Positions 1 to 8,268 of a stretch of 64,000 bases of DNA are shown in pieces. Source of the DNA: Oscillospiraceae bacterium HV4-5-C5C (GTDB taxonomy: Bacteria > Bacillota > Clostridia > Saccharofermentanales > Fastidiosipilaceae). How positions within the stretch are numbered: the first letter of the stretch is position 1; every line of letters begins with the position of its first letter. Location: contig JAAVLZ010000014.1 of assembly GCA_012034405.1 (NCBI GenBank), positions 20,197-84,196 on the forward strand, in the 5' to 3' direction. A program made the position numbers and the translations under genes. The notes beneath the pieces are model-generated. The model searched no databases and was not told the origin of the DNA. It worked only from the letters and a program-made list of their open reading frames with translations.

Positions 1-2151
1 GGGGCCCTGACAGATATCTCTGGTACCCCAGGCTGCGCCGCCGGGTTGCTCCAGGCCGTGAGGAGATGCCAGGTGCACCATGGCATTGTGAGCGTACCAA
101 AACATCTGGGCATTGATTTGTTCAGTCGGGCAGGATTCGCCTGGCAGCGGCACTGCCTGATCAGCATTGACCACCCTCCCTGCTGTCGGGGCAGGTTGCA
201 GTTCAAAATGGTTGATTAGCCGACGCAGGCGGGCGTTAGCCAGTCTGTTTTCAACGGCCGGGTCCAGCGCTTGCAGGGATAAGCACGAGGACATCACTGA
301 AGCAGGTTCAGAAGCGGTTGCTGTGTTCAGGTCCGTTACCGCTGGTCCGGACAGACTGCCGGTCAGGGTCAGGGTAAAACCGGTCGTGGGAGCAATCCTG
401 GCAGTCAGTAAGGTCGCATCCCGATCTTTTCCATCGGCAAAAAAGACGCCGTCTCTGCCCCATTGAGCCTGACCTCCGGCCAGTTTCAGATCTGCGTACC
501 AGTCCGGATATGGACTGGAGGCAGCTTGTTTCTGACTGGGCCTTAACCGTACGCACCCATCCGTTTGCCACGCCAGGCGTGGCGGATTGGCCGGGTCTTC
601 ATGCTCACCCATCACCAGGCGCTGGGTCAACCAGAAGGCACGCGCCGGACTGCCTGTTTCCAGCTGGACTTTCAGCGTCATAACCGGTCGGTCGGCTGCT
701 ACGGTACTGGTGATTTCAAGCCAGCTATGATCTTCCAGCTTATATCGCCAGCGGCAGACGGATGGGCTCATTTCATAAAGTGCCGGGAGCGTCAGCAGGT
801 GAAAGCAGCCATCCTGCCCCTGAATCCATAGCCGTTGCCCGCTGCTGTACTGCAGGTTGATCAGACTGCGGCTGGCCGAAATCACCTTATGAAAGCTGCT
901 GTTGCCGATGACCGTCTGCGCGTTAAAGAGGCCATACATATAATTGGTGCTGGCCAGACAGTCCTCTGTCAGCCCCTGATCAACATCAGGCAGGTTCAGC
1001 ATGATCAAGCCATGCGGCCGCCGCAGCAGCTGCTCTTTATACCGGGTCACCACATGCCGGTAATCACCAGGGGTAAAAAAGGACAGCAGCTTCCCATCAT
1101 TGTATTCTGACAGGATCTGCCGCGGATAAAAGCCAGCCACCTCATCCGCCTCAGCGTCTGGTGACTGGTATGGGTCGCCGATCAGCCTGCTGCGGGCAAA
1201 ACCATCGTTAGCCAGAGGCCGGCTGGCCGGTGTCTGGCTAAGCTCTTTTGCGCCGGCAGCGCTCCGGGTCAAACTAAGGGTGTCAAGCCAGGACTGCGCG
1301 CTTTGGAGACAGGCCGTCAGCGGATAAGGTTTTTGTCGGGCCTGGGTCTGCCTCGGCTGGTACAGTCCGTAAAAAGTCAGCTCCCGTTCCTGGCCTGGCA
1401 GCAGCGTGAGGCGTTCCGACTGCAAGGCGGTGTAAGCCATTTCACCCTGGTTGATCCGGCTTCCTAGCTGCGGGGCGCTCAAGCCAGCAATCTGGCGGCC
1501 AGCTTTAAAATCCGGTCCAAAAAAGTCCGCCGCGTCTGTCTTGAAGCCTGCAACCCTGGCATTCAGCAAGCCCTCCTGCAAAAAAGGAAAGCGATCCTGT
1601 GATTGCTGCAGGTTCTGGCGGGCCATCAGCGTCCAGCCTTGCTCTGTCTGACAGGCCCGGCGGTCCAGATACTGTGAAACATAAAGTTCATTTGTCAGGA
1701 CTGTAGCTCGGTCGGCCAGACCTAGATCCTGACCATAGATCACATCGAAAGACCAGCTTATAGGTCCGTTTTCTTCCACAGTTCTATCCGTGTCCGGCTC
1801 CCGCCGCAGCTTGAGATCCCAGAACCACAAGGTTTCCTCAGCCAGGAAAAAGCGCAGCGTATAGTCCAAGCCAGGCGCGGCCTGGCCCTGCAGGCAAAAA
1901 CCGTCCTCCCGTTCCAGGCTCAGCTGCGGCGCCGTGGTGGGAAAGCCGCCCAGCAACTGGCTGACCATTGGTAAAGCGCTCTCTCCCTGCTGATACAGCC
2001 GCAGCCAGATCCCCATGGGAGACGGATCTGCGGCCAGTCCGGCATATGCGTTCAGACGGATTCCTCCACTGAGCAGCTCCGCCGGTGATCCATTTCCCAA
2101 AAAGCTGAAAGCACTCTCTCCTTTTTTAAGGGTAAAGCTAGAATCATTCAT
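1..2151 (-). CDS. GH94-type glycoside phosphorylase (partial, C-terminus outside window)
   Basis: A reading frame stays open from an ATG at 2151 to the left edge (717 codons), so the C-terminal part is missing. An AGAGGA ribosome site lies about 9 bases before the ATG. Near the edge the protein reads WYAHNAMVHLASPHGLEQ followed by GAAWGTRDICQGP, which matches the catalytic-domain signature of GH94 (cellobiose/chitobiose phosphorylase-like, old GT36) enzymes; the Asp of TRD is the expected general acid. There is no signal peptide, so it should act in the cytoplasm, splitting an imported beta-glycoside with phosphate. It follows the lacI-type gene on the same strand after a 143-base gap and probably uses sugars delivered by the importer at 3.5-7.1 kb. 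Family call is confident; the substrate is not known. Confidence 0.8.
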   Translation of the reverse strand, partial: MNDSSFTLKKGESAFSFLGNGSPAELLSGGIRLNAYAGLAADPSPMGIWLRLYQQGESALPMVSQLLGGFPTTAPQLSLEREDGFCLQGQAAPGLDYTLRFFLAEETLWFWDLKLRREPDTDRTVEENGPISWSFDVIYGQDLGLADRATVLTNELYVSQYLDRRACQTEQGWTLMARQNLQQSQDRFPFLQEGLLNARVAGFKTDAADFFGPDFKAGRQIAGLSAPQLGSRINQGEMAYTALQSERLTLLPGQERELTFYGLYQPRQTQARQKPYPLTACLQSAQSWLDTLSLTRSAAGAKELSQTPASRPLANDGFARSRLIGDPYQSPDAEADEVAGFYPRQILSEYNDGKLLSFFTPGDYRHVVTRYKEQLLRRPHGLIMLNLPDVDQGLTEDCLASTNYMYGLFNAQTVIGNSSFHKVISASRSLINLQYSSGQRLWIQGQDGCFHLLTLPALYEMSPSVCRWRYKLEDHSWLEITSTVAADRPVMTLKVQLETGSPARAFWLTQRLVMGEHEDPANPPRLAWQTDGCVRLRPSQKQAASSPYPDWYADLKLAGGQAQWGRDGVFFADGKDRDATLLTARIAPTTGFTLTLTGSLSGPAVTDLNTATASEPASVMSSCLSLQALDPAVENRLANARLRRLINHFELQPAPTAGRVVNADQAVPLPGESCPTEQINAQMFWYAHNAMVHLASPHGLEQPGGAAWGTRDICQGP

Positions 2152-2294
2152 ATTTATTATCCTCTTCCATTCCACAATGGTCCCGAGTCTGGCACGTATG
2201 GAGCCCCTTCAGGTGGTTATTTGCCTTAGCTCTCGCTCTCCTGGGTCCTTCCGGTCTCTCCCGGCCCAGTCCAGGTCCGGATGGATCCCGACAG

Positions 2295-3314
2295 TCACAG
2301 CAAAGCAGGGCCGGTAGATCCTCGCCTGGCTAATTCCGCCGGTAAAACAATATGCTGGTTGGCGCCGCCGTTAATCAACTCAAACAGAATTTCTACCGCC
2401 CGTTTAGCCATGGTCTCCGCCGGTTGTAATACGGTGTCCAGGGAAGGATGATAATATTCTGCCATGTCGATGCCATCAAAGCCGATAATGGACACATCCC
2501 GCGGAATAGACAGGCCCTGACTCAGCACAGCTTTGGCCGCGCCAATGGCAATGGTATCCGCCGCGGCAAACACCGCGCTGACTGGATCAGCTAAGGTCAA
2601 GGCCGCTTTCATGGAGCTAAACCCGGAGTCCGGGCGGTACTCGCAATCAAACACCAGCGACGGATCAAATGGCAGGCCTGCGTCCTTTAGGGCGTCCTGG
2701 TAACCTGACATCCGCAGGTGACCGGTCGTGTTCTCTTCAAAGGGGCTCTTGGCCATAAAGGCGATGCGACGGTGCCCCAGATCAGCCAGATGTCTGACGG
2801 CTTGACGGGAAATGTCCCGGTCCGCCACGATCACACTGGAATAAAGCTCACGATCCACTGATGCCGGTGCGTTAAAGGTCATCAATACCCGGGGTACTTC
2901 CCCCAGACGCATAAAATCTTCAGCCTGATGCAGATAAGTACCGCCCAAAAACAGCAACCCGCACAGGCGCCGTTCATTCAACACCCGCTGCGCCACAGCC
3001 AGTTCATCCTGAGAGTCGTCCACGGCTTCGATCAGCAGCGGATAACCGCGTAAAGAGATCTGACGCTCGATCACTCGCAAAAAAGCGGCAAAAAACGGAT
3101 TGGTGATACCTCGTACGCACAGGCAGATATTGCGGGAGGTACTTCTTTTAAGCTGCTGAGCGTTAGCGTTGGGCACATAGTGACAGCTGGCCACGGCTCC
3201 CAGCACCTTGCGCCGGGTCTCCGCTGACACCTTGCCAGCCTGATTCAGGACCCGGGATACAGTGGCTGTGCTGACACCGGCTTTTTGAGCTACGTCTTTG
3301 ATACTGGCAGGCAT
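2295..3314 (-). CDS. LacI-family transcriptional regulator
   Basis: 339 residues, the normal LacI length. The N-terminus has the LacI helix-turn-helix (IKDVAQKAGVSTATVSRVL, residues 5-23) and hinge helix, followed by a type I periplasmic-binding-like sugar domain ending with the usual SIIGFDG stretch. The ATG at 3314 has a strong AGAGGAGGT ribosome site. It lies downstream of the sugar importer (3485-7058, same strand) beyond a good terminator, and upstream of the GH94 gene. It is inferred to repress the importer and phosphodiesterase through the palindromes at 7148 and 7361, unless those are CcpA sites. The effector sugar is unknown. Confidence 0.93.
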   Translation of the reverse strand: MPASIKDVAQKAGVSTATVSRVLNQAGKVSAETRRKVLGAVASCHYVPNANAQQLKRSTSRNICLCVRGITNPFFAAFLRVIERQISLRGYPLLIEAVDDSQDELAVAQRVLNERRLCGLLFLGGTYLHQAEDFMRLGEVPRVLMTFNAPASVDRELYSSVIVADRDISRQAVRHLADLGHRRIAFMAKSPFEENTTGHLRMSGYQDALKDAGLPFDPSLVFDCEYRPDSGFSSMKAALTLADPVSAVFAAADTIAIGAAKAVLSQGLSIPRDVSIIGFDGIDMAEYYHPSLDTVLQPAETMAKRAVEILFELINGGANQHIVLPAELARRGSTGPALL

Positions 3315-3430
3315 TTGGCATCTACCTCCTCTGATGGGTTACAGTTTAAGGGGCAGGGGTGGCCCCGCCCCAGACCCGGTCAGGCGACTGGATCTGCCGT
3401 CCGGCTCCAGATGGCTGAGGCACTGGTACG

Positions 3431-3460
3431 AAAAAGGGCGGATGAAAACTTCATCCACCC
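3431..3460 (-). terminator. Rho-independent terminator after the solute-binding protein gene
   Basis: On the minus strand an 11-bp stem (GGGTGGATGAA pairing with TTCATCCGCCC, one G-T pair) with a GTT loop is followed directly by TTTTT. It lies 25 bases after the stop of the binding-protein gene and before the lacI-type gene, so it should end the importer transcript. Confidence 0.85.
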
Positions 3461-3484
3461 CGGCCGGCTCAAGTTACGGCCAAC

Positions 3485-5077
3485 TCAGTTCCCGGACTTA
3501 AATGCCTCATACTGTGTTTTGACTTCCTCAATCACTTTATCCACACCCGCATCCTTGAGCTGCTGGCGGTAGTTCTCTACAGCTGTTTTAACATCATCCT
3601 GAGTCTTACCCAGCATCAGCTGGGTGCCCAAGTTGGCATTTACATTAGCGATAGAGGACAATTCTGTGGATACGTTGGTCGGGTCAAAGGTGAACCCTGC
3701 AAACGGCGAAGCAATGGCGGTTTTCTTCCACTCATTAATCAGATCATAGCGCACCGGGTCCTCAGATGCCAGAGGGATGTTCAGAGCGTCACTCCGAAGA
3801 GACCAGGCTGATACGCCATACGCGTCGGTCTGATCATTGTAGCTAGCCGGTTTTTGCACCTTACCATCCACAATCTCATACTCCCGGCCTTCAATACCGT
3901 ACTGTAACAGATCATAATAGGATTCATCCGTCATGAATTTTTCAATGACTTTAAGGGCGCGAATCGGGTGCTCTGAGGTCACTGAAATCGCCGTGCTGTT
4001 ATCTACCCCTGGCTTTTTGACAATTTTACCATTGTCCACCGTGGGACTCCACCAGTCAACATAGACGCCGGGCAGGGATGTTTCTTCCGCGCCATAGTTA
4101 CCAGTCCAGTCTGGCATGTGGGTAATATAGCCGGCAGAGATGCCGTTGAGCAGGTTATCCTTTGCGCTGGTCTGCGAGGCCATAACATCCTGAGGCCAGA
4201 AGCCCTGGTCCGCCCAGTCCTTCATTTTTTCCGCCCAGGCTTCAAACTCATCTGTGAAAGCTGGGTCAATGATATCGGTGGCGGAGGCGTCCGTCGCGAC
4301 CAGTGACAGCTGATCCTCCGGTATGCCCGGCGCAGTCAGCCATTGATCTGTGGAACCCACAAACATGCGATACAGATTGACGGCATCAGCGGTATTGCCA
4401 TTCAGTGGCGCAAAGTCTTCATTTGCCACCACCGCCTTCATATAAGCTTCCATGCTGTCCAGTGAGTCAATCTTGCTCAGGCCATACTTTTCAAGCAGAT
4501 CCGTGCGGTAAGCAAAGCCATACGGCGTGAATTCAGAGTATAAGGTCGGAACACCGTAAATGCGGTCTTTGTATTTGGTCGTGTCCCAGGTTTCCTGCGG
4601 TATGGTGGATTTTAAGGTAGGGACCGCGTCCAGATCATCCGTGATATCTACCAGCACATCCTGGCTGGCAAGCGTAAAGTAGGAAACTGCGGCTGTGGGC
4701 GAAGCATGCGTCATATCAAAGCTTTCGCCTGAGGTGAACAGTAACGGGTACTTTGTACTGACATCCGACCAGCCGATATACTTGATCTCCAGGGTGGCAT
4801 TCAGATCAGCCTTCAATTTCTCATTGATCTTGGCCAGTACATCCTGGTTGGCAACGCCTTCGTCACCCCACAGATAGTAGACCAAATTGACCGCCTGCGT
4901 CATGTCATCGCCGTCGGTGGCGGAGCCGGCAGTGGTAACTGCTGAACCATCAGCCGCAGTTGTCGCAGAGCCGGCAGCAGTGGTGGTACCAGCCGAGCCG
5001 GTGCCGCTGCTGCAAGCAGCCAGCGGCAGTGCCAGCATGGCCGCGGTCAGGGACGCCGCAATCATACGATTCTTCAT
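3485..5077 (-). CDS. Extracellular sugar-binding lipoprotein (CUT1, LipO/YtcQ-like)
   Basis: 530 residues with a lipoprotein signal peptide: positive start, hydrophobic core and LPLAAC lipobox (Cys22), then a Thr/Ala/Gly-rich linker. The large size is typical of the LipO/YtcQ branch of family 1 solute-binding proteins, which work with LplB/LplC permeases. It should be tethered outside the membrane and deliver an oligosaccharide to the two permeases upstream (5142-7058). The start has a GAGGAAGTTACC ribosome site. It is the last gene of the permease-permease-binding protein operon, followed by a terminator at 3431. No ATPase gene is present, as usual for this class, so a shared MsmX/UgpC-type ATPase encoded elsewhere is expected. 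Confidence 0.9.
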   Translation of the reverse strand: MKNRMIAASLTAAMLALPLAACSSGTGSAGTTTAAGSATTAADGSAVTTAGSATDGDDMTQAVNLVYYLWGDEGVANQDVLAKINEKLKADLNATLEIKYIGWSDVSTKYPLLFTSGESFDMTHASPTAAVSYFTLASQDVLVDITDDLDAVPTLKSTIPQETWDTTKYKDRIYGVPTLYSEFTPYGFAYRTDLLEKYGLSKIDSLDSMEAYMKAVVANEDFAPLNGNTADAVNLYRMFVGSTDQWLTAPGIPEDQLSLVATDASATDIIDPAFTDEFEAWAEKMKDWADQGFWPQDVMASQTSAKDNLLNGISAGYITHMPDWTGNYGAEETSLPGVYVDWWSPTVDNGKIVKKPGVDNSTAISVTSEHPIRALKVIEKFMTDESYYDLLQYGIEGREYEIVDGKVQKPASYNDQTDAYGVSAWSLRSDALNIPLASEDPVRYDLINEWKKTAIASPFAGFTFDPTNVSTELSSIANVNANLGTQLMLGKTQDDVKTAVENYRQQLKDAGVDKVIEEVKTQYEAFKSGN

Positions 5078-5099
5078 GGTAACTTCCTCCTCTTGATTG

Positions 5100-5126
5100 G
5101 GCCGCAGCTGACTTAAAGCCGCGGCT
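5100..5126 (-). other. Intercistronic stem-loop before the binding-protein gene
   Basis: The gap between the second permease and the binding-protein gene holds an inverted repeat (GCCGC 5101-5105 with GCGGC 5121-5125) overlapping a small AAGCCGCGGCTT palindrome. No T-run follows on the minus strand, so it is more likely an mRNA-stabilising or processing hairpin than a terminator. Short stem, modest confidence. Confidence 0.35.
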
Positions 5127-5141
5127 TTTATATGGTTACGA

Positions 5142-6050
5142 TCAGCCTTTGACAGCTCCGATCGTTAAGCCCGAAACAAAGTAGCGCTGCACAAAGGGAT
5201 AAAACAAAATCACCGGTCCGGTGGCCATGACCGCCACCGCCATCTTAATAGACTGGGTCGGTAGCTTGGTGGTGTCAATGGCCACCCCCTGAGCCAGCAG
5301 CTGCTGAATATTCGTTTGATTAATCATCTTCTGCAGGTAATACTGCAGCGGAACTAAGGTATCCTTAGAGATATATAGCATTGCGTTATACCACTCATTC
5401 CAGAACGCAATGGCCGTAAACAAACCAACGGTTGCCAGGGCCGGCACCGACAGCGGCATAAAAATCTGCCAGTAAATCCTGAAATCTCCCGCGCCGTCAA
5501 TGGTGGCGGATTCATATAGTGAATCTGGGATGCTTTTCAAAAAGTTACGCATCAAAAAGATGGACCAGGCGCTAGCCAGACCGGGAAAAATCATGGCCCA
5601 AAGGCTGTCTTTCAAGCCCAGATAGCGAACGTACAAAATGTAAGTCGGCACCAGGCCTCCAGAAAACAGGGTCGTAAAATAAATAAAGAAAGAAAAGCCG
5701 TTGCGGTACTTAAAATCTTTCCGGTTGAGCACATAGCCGGCCATGGACATAATCAGCAGGCCCAGTACGGTGCCAATCGCGGTAATCAGGATGGTGACCC
5801 GGTAGGAGCTGATCAGCTTGCGCGGATTGGCAAACAAGGTCTGGTAAGCTGCCGTTGACCACGTCTGCGGAATCAGCTTAAAGCCGTCCCTTGCAATTTC
5901 ATTCTCATTCATAAAAGACGATGTAATCATTAATACAAAGGGGAAAAGGCAAATCAGTGTCAGCAGCGTCAAAACCACATAAAAGCTGCTTTCCATGGCA
6001 ATATCGCTGCCACTTTGATGGCGTTTGCCCGTCTGGTTACTCTTCATCAT
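5142..6050 (-). CDS. Carbohydrate ABC transporter permease (LplC/YtcP type)
   Basis: 302 residues with about six hydrophobic segments. The segment after residue 190, with SATIDGAGDFRIYWQIFMPL, is the EAA loop of binding-protein-dependent permeases that contacts the ATPase. The C-terminus FVSGLTIGAVKG is characteristic of the LplC branch. Two adjacent ATGs (6050, 6047) follow GGGAGGGTCAG; either could start. It forms the membrane channel with the permease at 6063, only 12 bases away, and with the lipoprotein at 3485. Confidence 0.92.
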   Translation of the reverse strand: MMKSNQTGKRHQSGSDIAMESSFYVVLTLLTLICLFPFVLMITSSFMNENEIARDGFKLIPQTWSTAAYQTLFANPRKLISSYRVTILITAIGTVLGLLIMSMAGYVLNRKDFKYRNGFSFFIYFTTLFSGGLVPTYILYVRYLGLKDSLWAMIFPGLASAWSIFLMRNFLKSIPDSLYESATIDGAGDFRIYWQIFMPLSVPALATVGLFTAIAFWNEWYNAMLYISKDTLVPLQYYLQKMINQTNIQQLLAQGVAIDTTKLPTQSIKMAVAVMATGPVILFYPFVQRYFVSGLTIGAVKG

Positions 6051-6062
6051 CTGACCCTCCCT

Positions 6063-7058
6063 TTAAAATAAAGCGTTTTCCGGATCCAGCCGGCGCACAA
6101 TGGCGTTAACGGTCAGGACAAGGATCAAGCCGAACACGGACTGATAAAGCCCGACCGCAGCGCTTTGTGAAAAGTTGAACTGGCCGGATCCCGTCAGGCT
6201 GCGGAACACAAAGGTGTCTATAATATCTGTCTGAGGATATAAAACGGAGTTATTACCGATCAGGTTATAAAAGAGGTCAAAGGAACCACGCAGCACGCCG
6301 CCCAGGCCAAACATAATCAGCAGGATAAAGGTGGGCTTCAAGAGGGGCATGGTAATCAGCCGGATCCGCTGACCTCGGGTCGCGCCATCAATCATGGCTG
6401 CTTCATATATTTGTGTATCAATCCCGGTGATAGCCGCCAGATAAACAATGACGCCATAGCCCAGGCCATGCCAGATATTAAAGGCAACTATGATATATTT
6501 CCATACACCTGGAGAAGTATAAAAGGAAAACGGCTCCTGACCCAGACTCTTAAGGATGGTATTTACAAAGCCGGAACTGTAATTAAAAAAGTTATATGCA
6601 AAAGCACCCACGATAACAAAGGAGATAAAGTAGGGTAACAGAATCAGGGACTGACTCAGTTTACGGAAAAACCGGCTGCCAATCTCTGCCAGCATCACAG
6701 CGACGATTATCTGCAGGACATTACCCAGCAGTAAAAAAACCAGATTGTAAAGAATTGTATTCCGGGTAATCATCCATAGCTGGCCGTTTTTTACCAGAAA
6801 GGCAAAATTCTGCAGGCCGACAAAGGGACTGGCGAATATGCCTTTACGGACATTGTAATTGACAAACGCGATATAGACCCCAGGCATGGGCAAATACATA
6901 AAAATAATCAGGTAAATCGTGGCTGGCAAGATCATGAGAAACAAAATCCAATGTTGGCGGATCTCGTAAGCCAGATTTTTAAATGGATTGCCAGAGCGTC
7001 CCGCTTGTCGGTTCAGGTATACGCCTTGGTCATTGGCGGCAGCTGTCTGTGTTTTCAC
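6063..7058 (-). CDS. Carbohydrate ABC transporter permease (LplB/YteP type)
   Basis: 331 residues, first gene of the importer operon. It begins with GTG at 7058, preceded by AGGAGG at good spacing. It has an N-terminal cytoplasmic stretch, about six membrane segments and an EAA loop (YEAAMIDGATRGQRIRLITM). It partners with the permease at 5142. Transcription should start at the promoter at 7195-7223 and be controlled by the operator at 7148. Confidence 0.92.
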   Translation of the reverse strand: MKTQTAAANDQGVYLNRQAGRSGNPFKNLAYEIRQHWILFLMILPATIYLIIFMYLPMPGVYIAFVNYNVRKGIFASPFVGLQNFAFLVKNGQLWMITRNTILYNLVFLLLGNVLQIIVAVMLAEIGSRFFRKLSQSLILLPYFISFVIVGAFAYNFFNYSSGFVNTILKSLGQEPFSFYTSPGVWKYIIVAFNIWHGLGYGVIVYLAAITGIDTQIYEAAMIDGATRGQRIRLITMPLLKPTFILLIMFGLGGVLRGSFDLFYNLIGNNSVLYPQTDIIDTFVFRSLTGSGQFNFSQSAAVGLYQSVFGLILVLTVNAIVRRLDPENALF

Positions 7059-7147
7059 CCTAAATTCCTCCTAACGCCAGGACGCCGGACCAGCTTCGTG
7101 TTGGGGATAGTAGTCCGGACTGGTGAGTTGATCACGGCATCGAGCAA

Positions 7148-7161
7148 TGTAATCGTTTACT
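7148..7161. promoter_or_regulatory. LacI/CcpA-type operator, importer side
   Basis: TGTAATCGTTTACT matches 12 of 14 positions of the perfect palindrome at 7362-7375 and keeps the central CG. It lies about 40 bases downstream of the expected start of the importer transcript, a usual roadblock position for a LacI-family repressor or CcpA. Confidence 0.55.
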
Positions 7162-7194
7162 CATCTTACTGCATATCACTCAAGTGCATCTGTT

Positions 7195-7223
7195 ATTATA
7201 TTTTGTGCCTTTTATCAAGTCAA
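7195..7223 (-). promoter_or_regulatory. Sigma-A promoter of the sugar importer operon
   Basis: On the minus strand: TTGACT (-35, 7218-7223), a 17-base spacer and TATAAT (-10, 7195-7200). This is close to consensus and points at the GTG-started permease at 7058, leaving a leader of about 130 bases that contains the operator at 7148. Confidence 0.8.
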
Positions 7224-7360
7224 TTCATACGTTACAATTTTCTGCCAAATTTATAGCGATCGGTCTTGGCATCAAGCCCAATTTTCATCTTGCCATTTGG
7301 GAATTTTGGCAGTATTATACCGCAATTTTCGTTTTTAAGCTGTATCAAGCGCGATAATTT

Positions 7361-7376
7361 GTGTAAACGTTTACAC
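7361..7376. promoter_or_regulatory. Perfect LacI/cre palindrome, phosphodiesterase side
   Basis: GTGTAAACGTTTACAC is a perfect 16-base palindrome that fits the cre consensus (TGnAAnCGnWnnCA) and also the operators of many LacI-family sugar repressors. A GATAAT hexamer ends just before it (7353-7358), so it would cover the start of transcription of the gene at 7530. Whether CcpA or the local LacI-type regulator binds cannot be told from sequence. Confidence 0.7.
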
Positions 7377-7529
7377 CATAGCCCGACCGCCGCTCATGCT
7401 GGTCTTCAGATTGATGTCGCGTGGCTTGCTAATTTGCTGCGGAACCGTATCATTAAAACGGCCGGTGCCGGGCCGCGGTGATCTTGCCGCCGGCCAGTCC
7501 CGGAGCCATGTTACCAGGGAGGTAAAAAT

Positions 7530-8258
7530 ATGACACGTTGTTTTGCGCACCGCGGTTTCAGCGGTGCTTACCCTGAAAACTCTATGCTGGCCTTCCAGGC
7601 CGCCATCAAAACAGGCTGTGAGGGGATCGAGCTGGATGTTCAGCTCACTCAGGACGGTATACCCGTCATTATCCATGATGAAACGGTAGACCGGGTTACA
7701 AACGGCCAAGGTCTGGTGAAGGATCTGACGCTGGCGCAGCTGGAACAGCTGCAGATCCACGCTACCGCAGCAAGCGAGGGGCAGCCGCAGCAGATCCCCA
7801 CCCTGGCGGCTTACTTTGAGCTGGTCAGGGACAAGGCTATTATCACCAACATAGAGCTGAAAAACAGCGGCTGGTATTACGAGGATATGGAGCGACAGGT
7901 CATCGACATGATCCGCCGTTATGAGCTGAGCGACCGGATCATTTTTTCTAGTTTTAACCATGCCTCCATGCTGCTGTGTCATGAGCTGGCAGCGGATATC
8001 CCGACCGCGCTCCTGACCGGCCAGCCGCTACTGGGCAATATCGCGGCGTTTGCCGCCGCTTTGGGCTGCAGTTACCTGCACCCCTATTTTCCGACGGTGG
8101 ACGCCGCGTTGCTGAAAGCCTGCCACGAGCGCGGGCTTGGCGTCAATACCTGGACGGTTAACGAGACACAAGATATGACGCGGCTGAAGCGGCTGGGAGC
8201 CGACGGCCTGATCAGTAACAATCCGGACCAGGTTCTGGCTGTACTGCGGCAAGCCTGA
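7530..8258 (+). CDS. Glycerophosphodiester phosphodiesterase
   Basis: 242 residues of the GDPD TIM-barrel family. The diagnostic residues are present: AHRGFSG with PENS near the N-terminus, ELDVQLTQDG, and IIHDETVDR, which together supply the catalytic His pair and the metal-binding Glu/Asp. No signal peptide, so it is cytoplasmic and would release glycerol-3-phosphate from deacylated phospholipids or related diesters. The ATG follows GGGAGGTAAAAAT. It is divergent from the importer, with a perfect operator at 7361, so it appears co-regulated with it. It is tail-to-tail with the GH29 gene. Confidence 0.92.
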   Translation: MTRCFAHRGFSGAYPENSMLAFQAAIKTGCEGIELDVQLTQDGIPVIIHDETVDRVTNGQGLVKDLTLAQLEQLQIHATAASEGQPQQIPTLAAYFELVRDKAIITNIELKNSGWYYEDMERQVIDMIRRYELSDRIIFSSFNHASMLLCHELAADIPTALLTGQPLLGNIAAFAAALGCSYLHPYFPTVDAALLKACHERGLGVNTWTVNETQDMTRLKRLGADGLISNNPDQVLAVLRQA

Positions 8259-8268
8259 GCCGGTCTGC

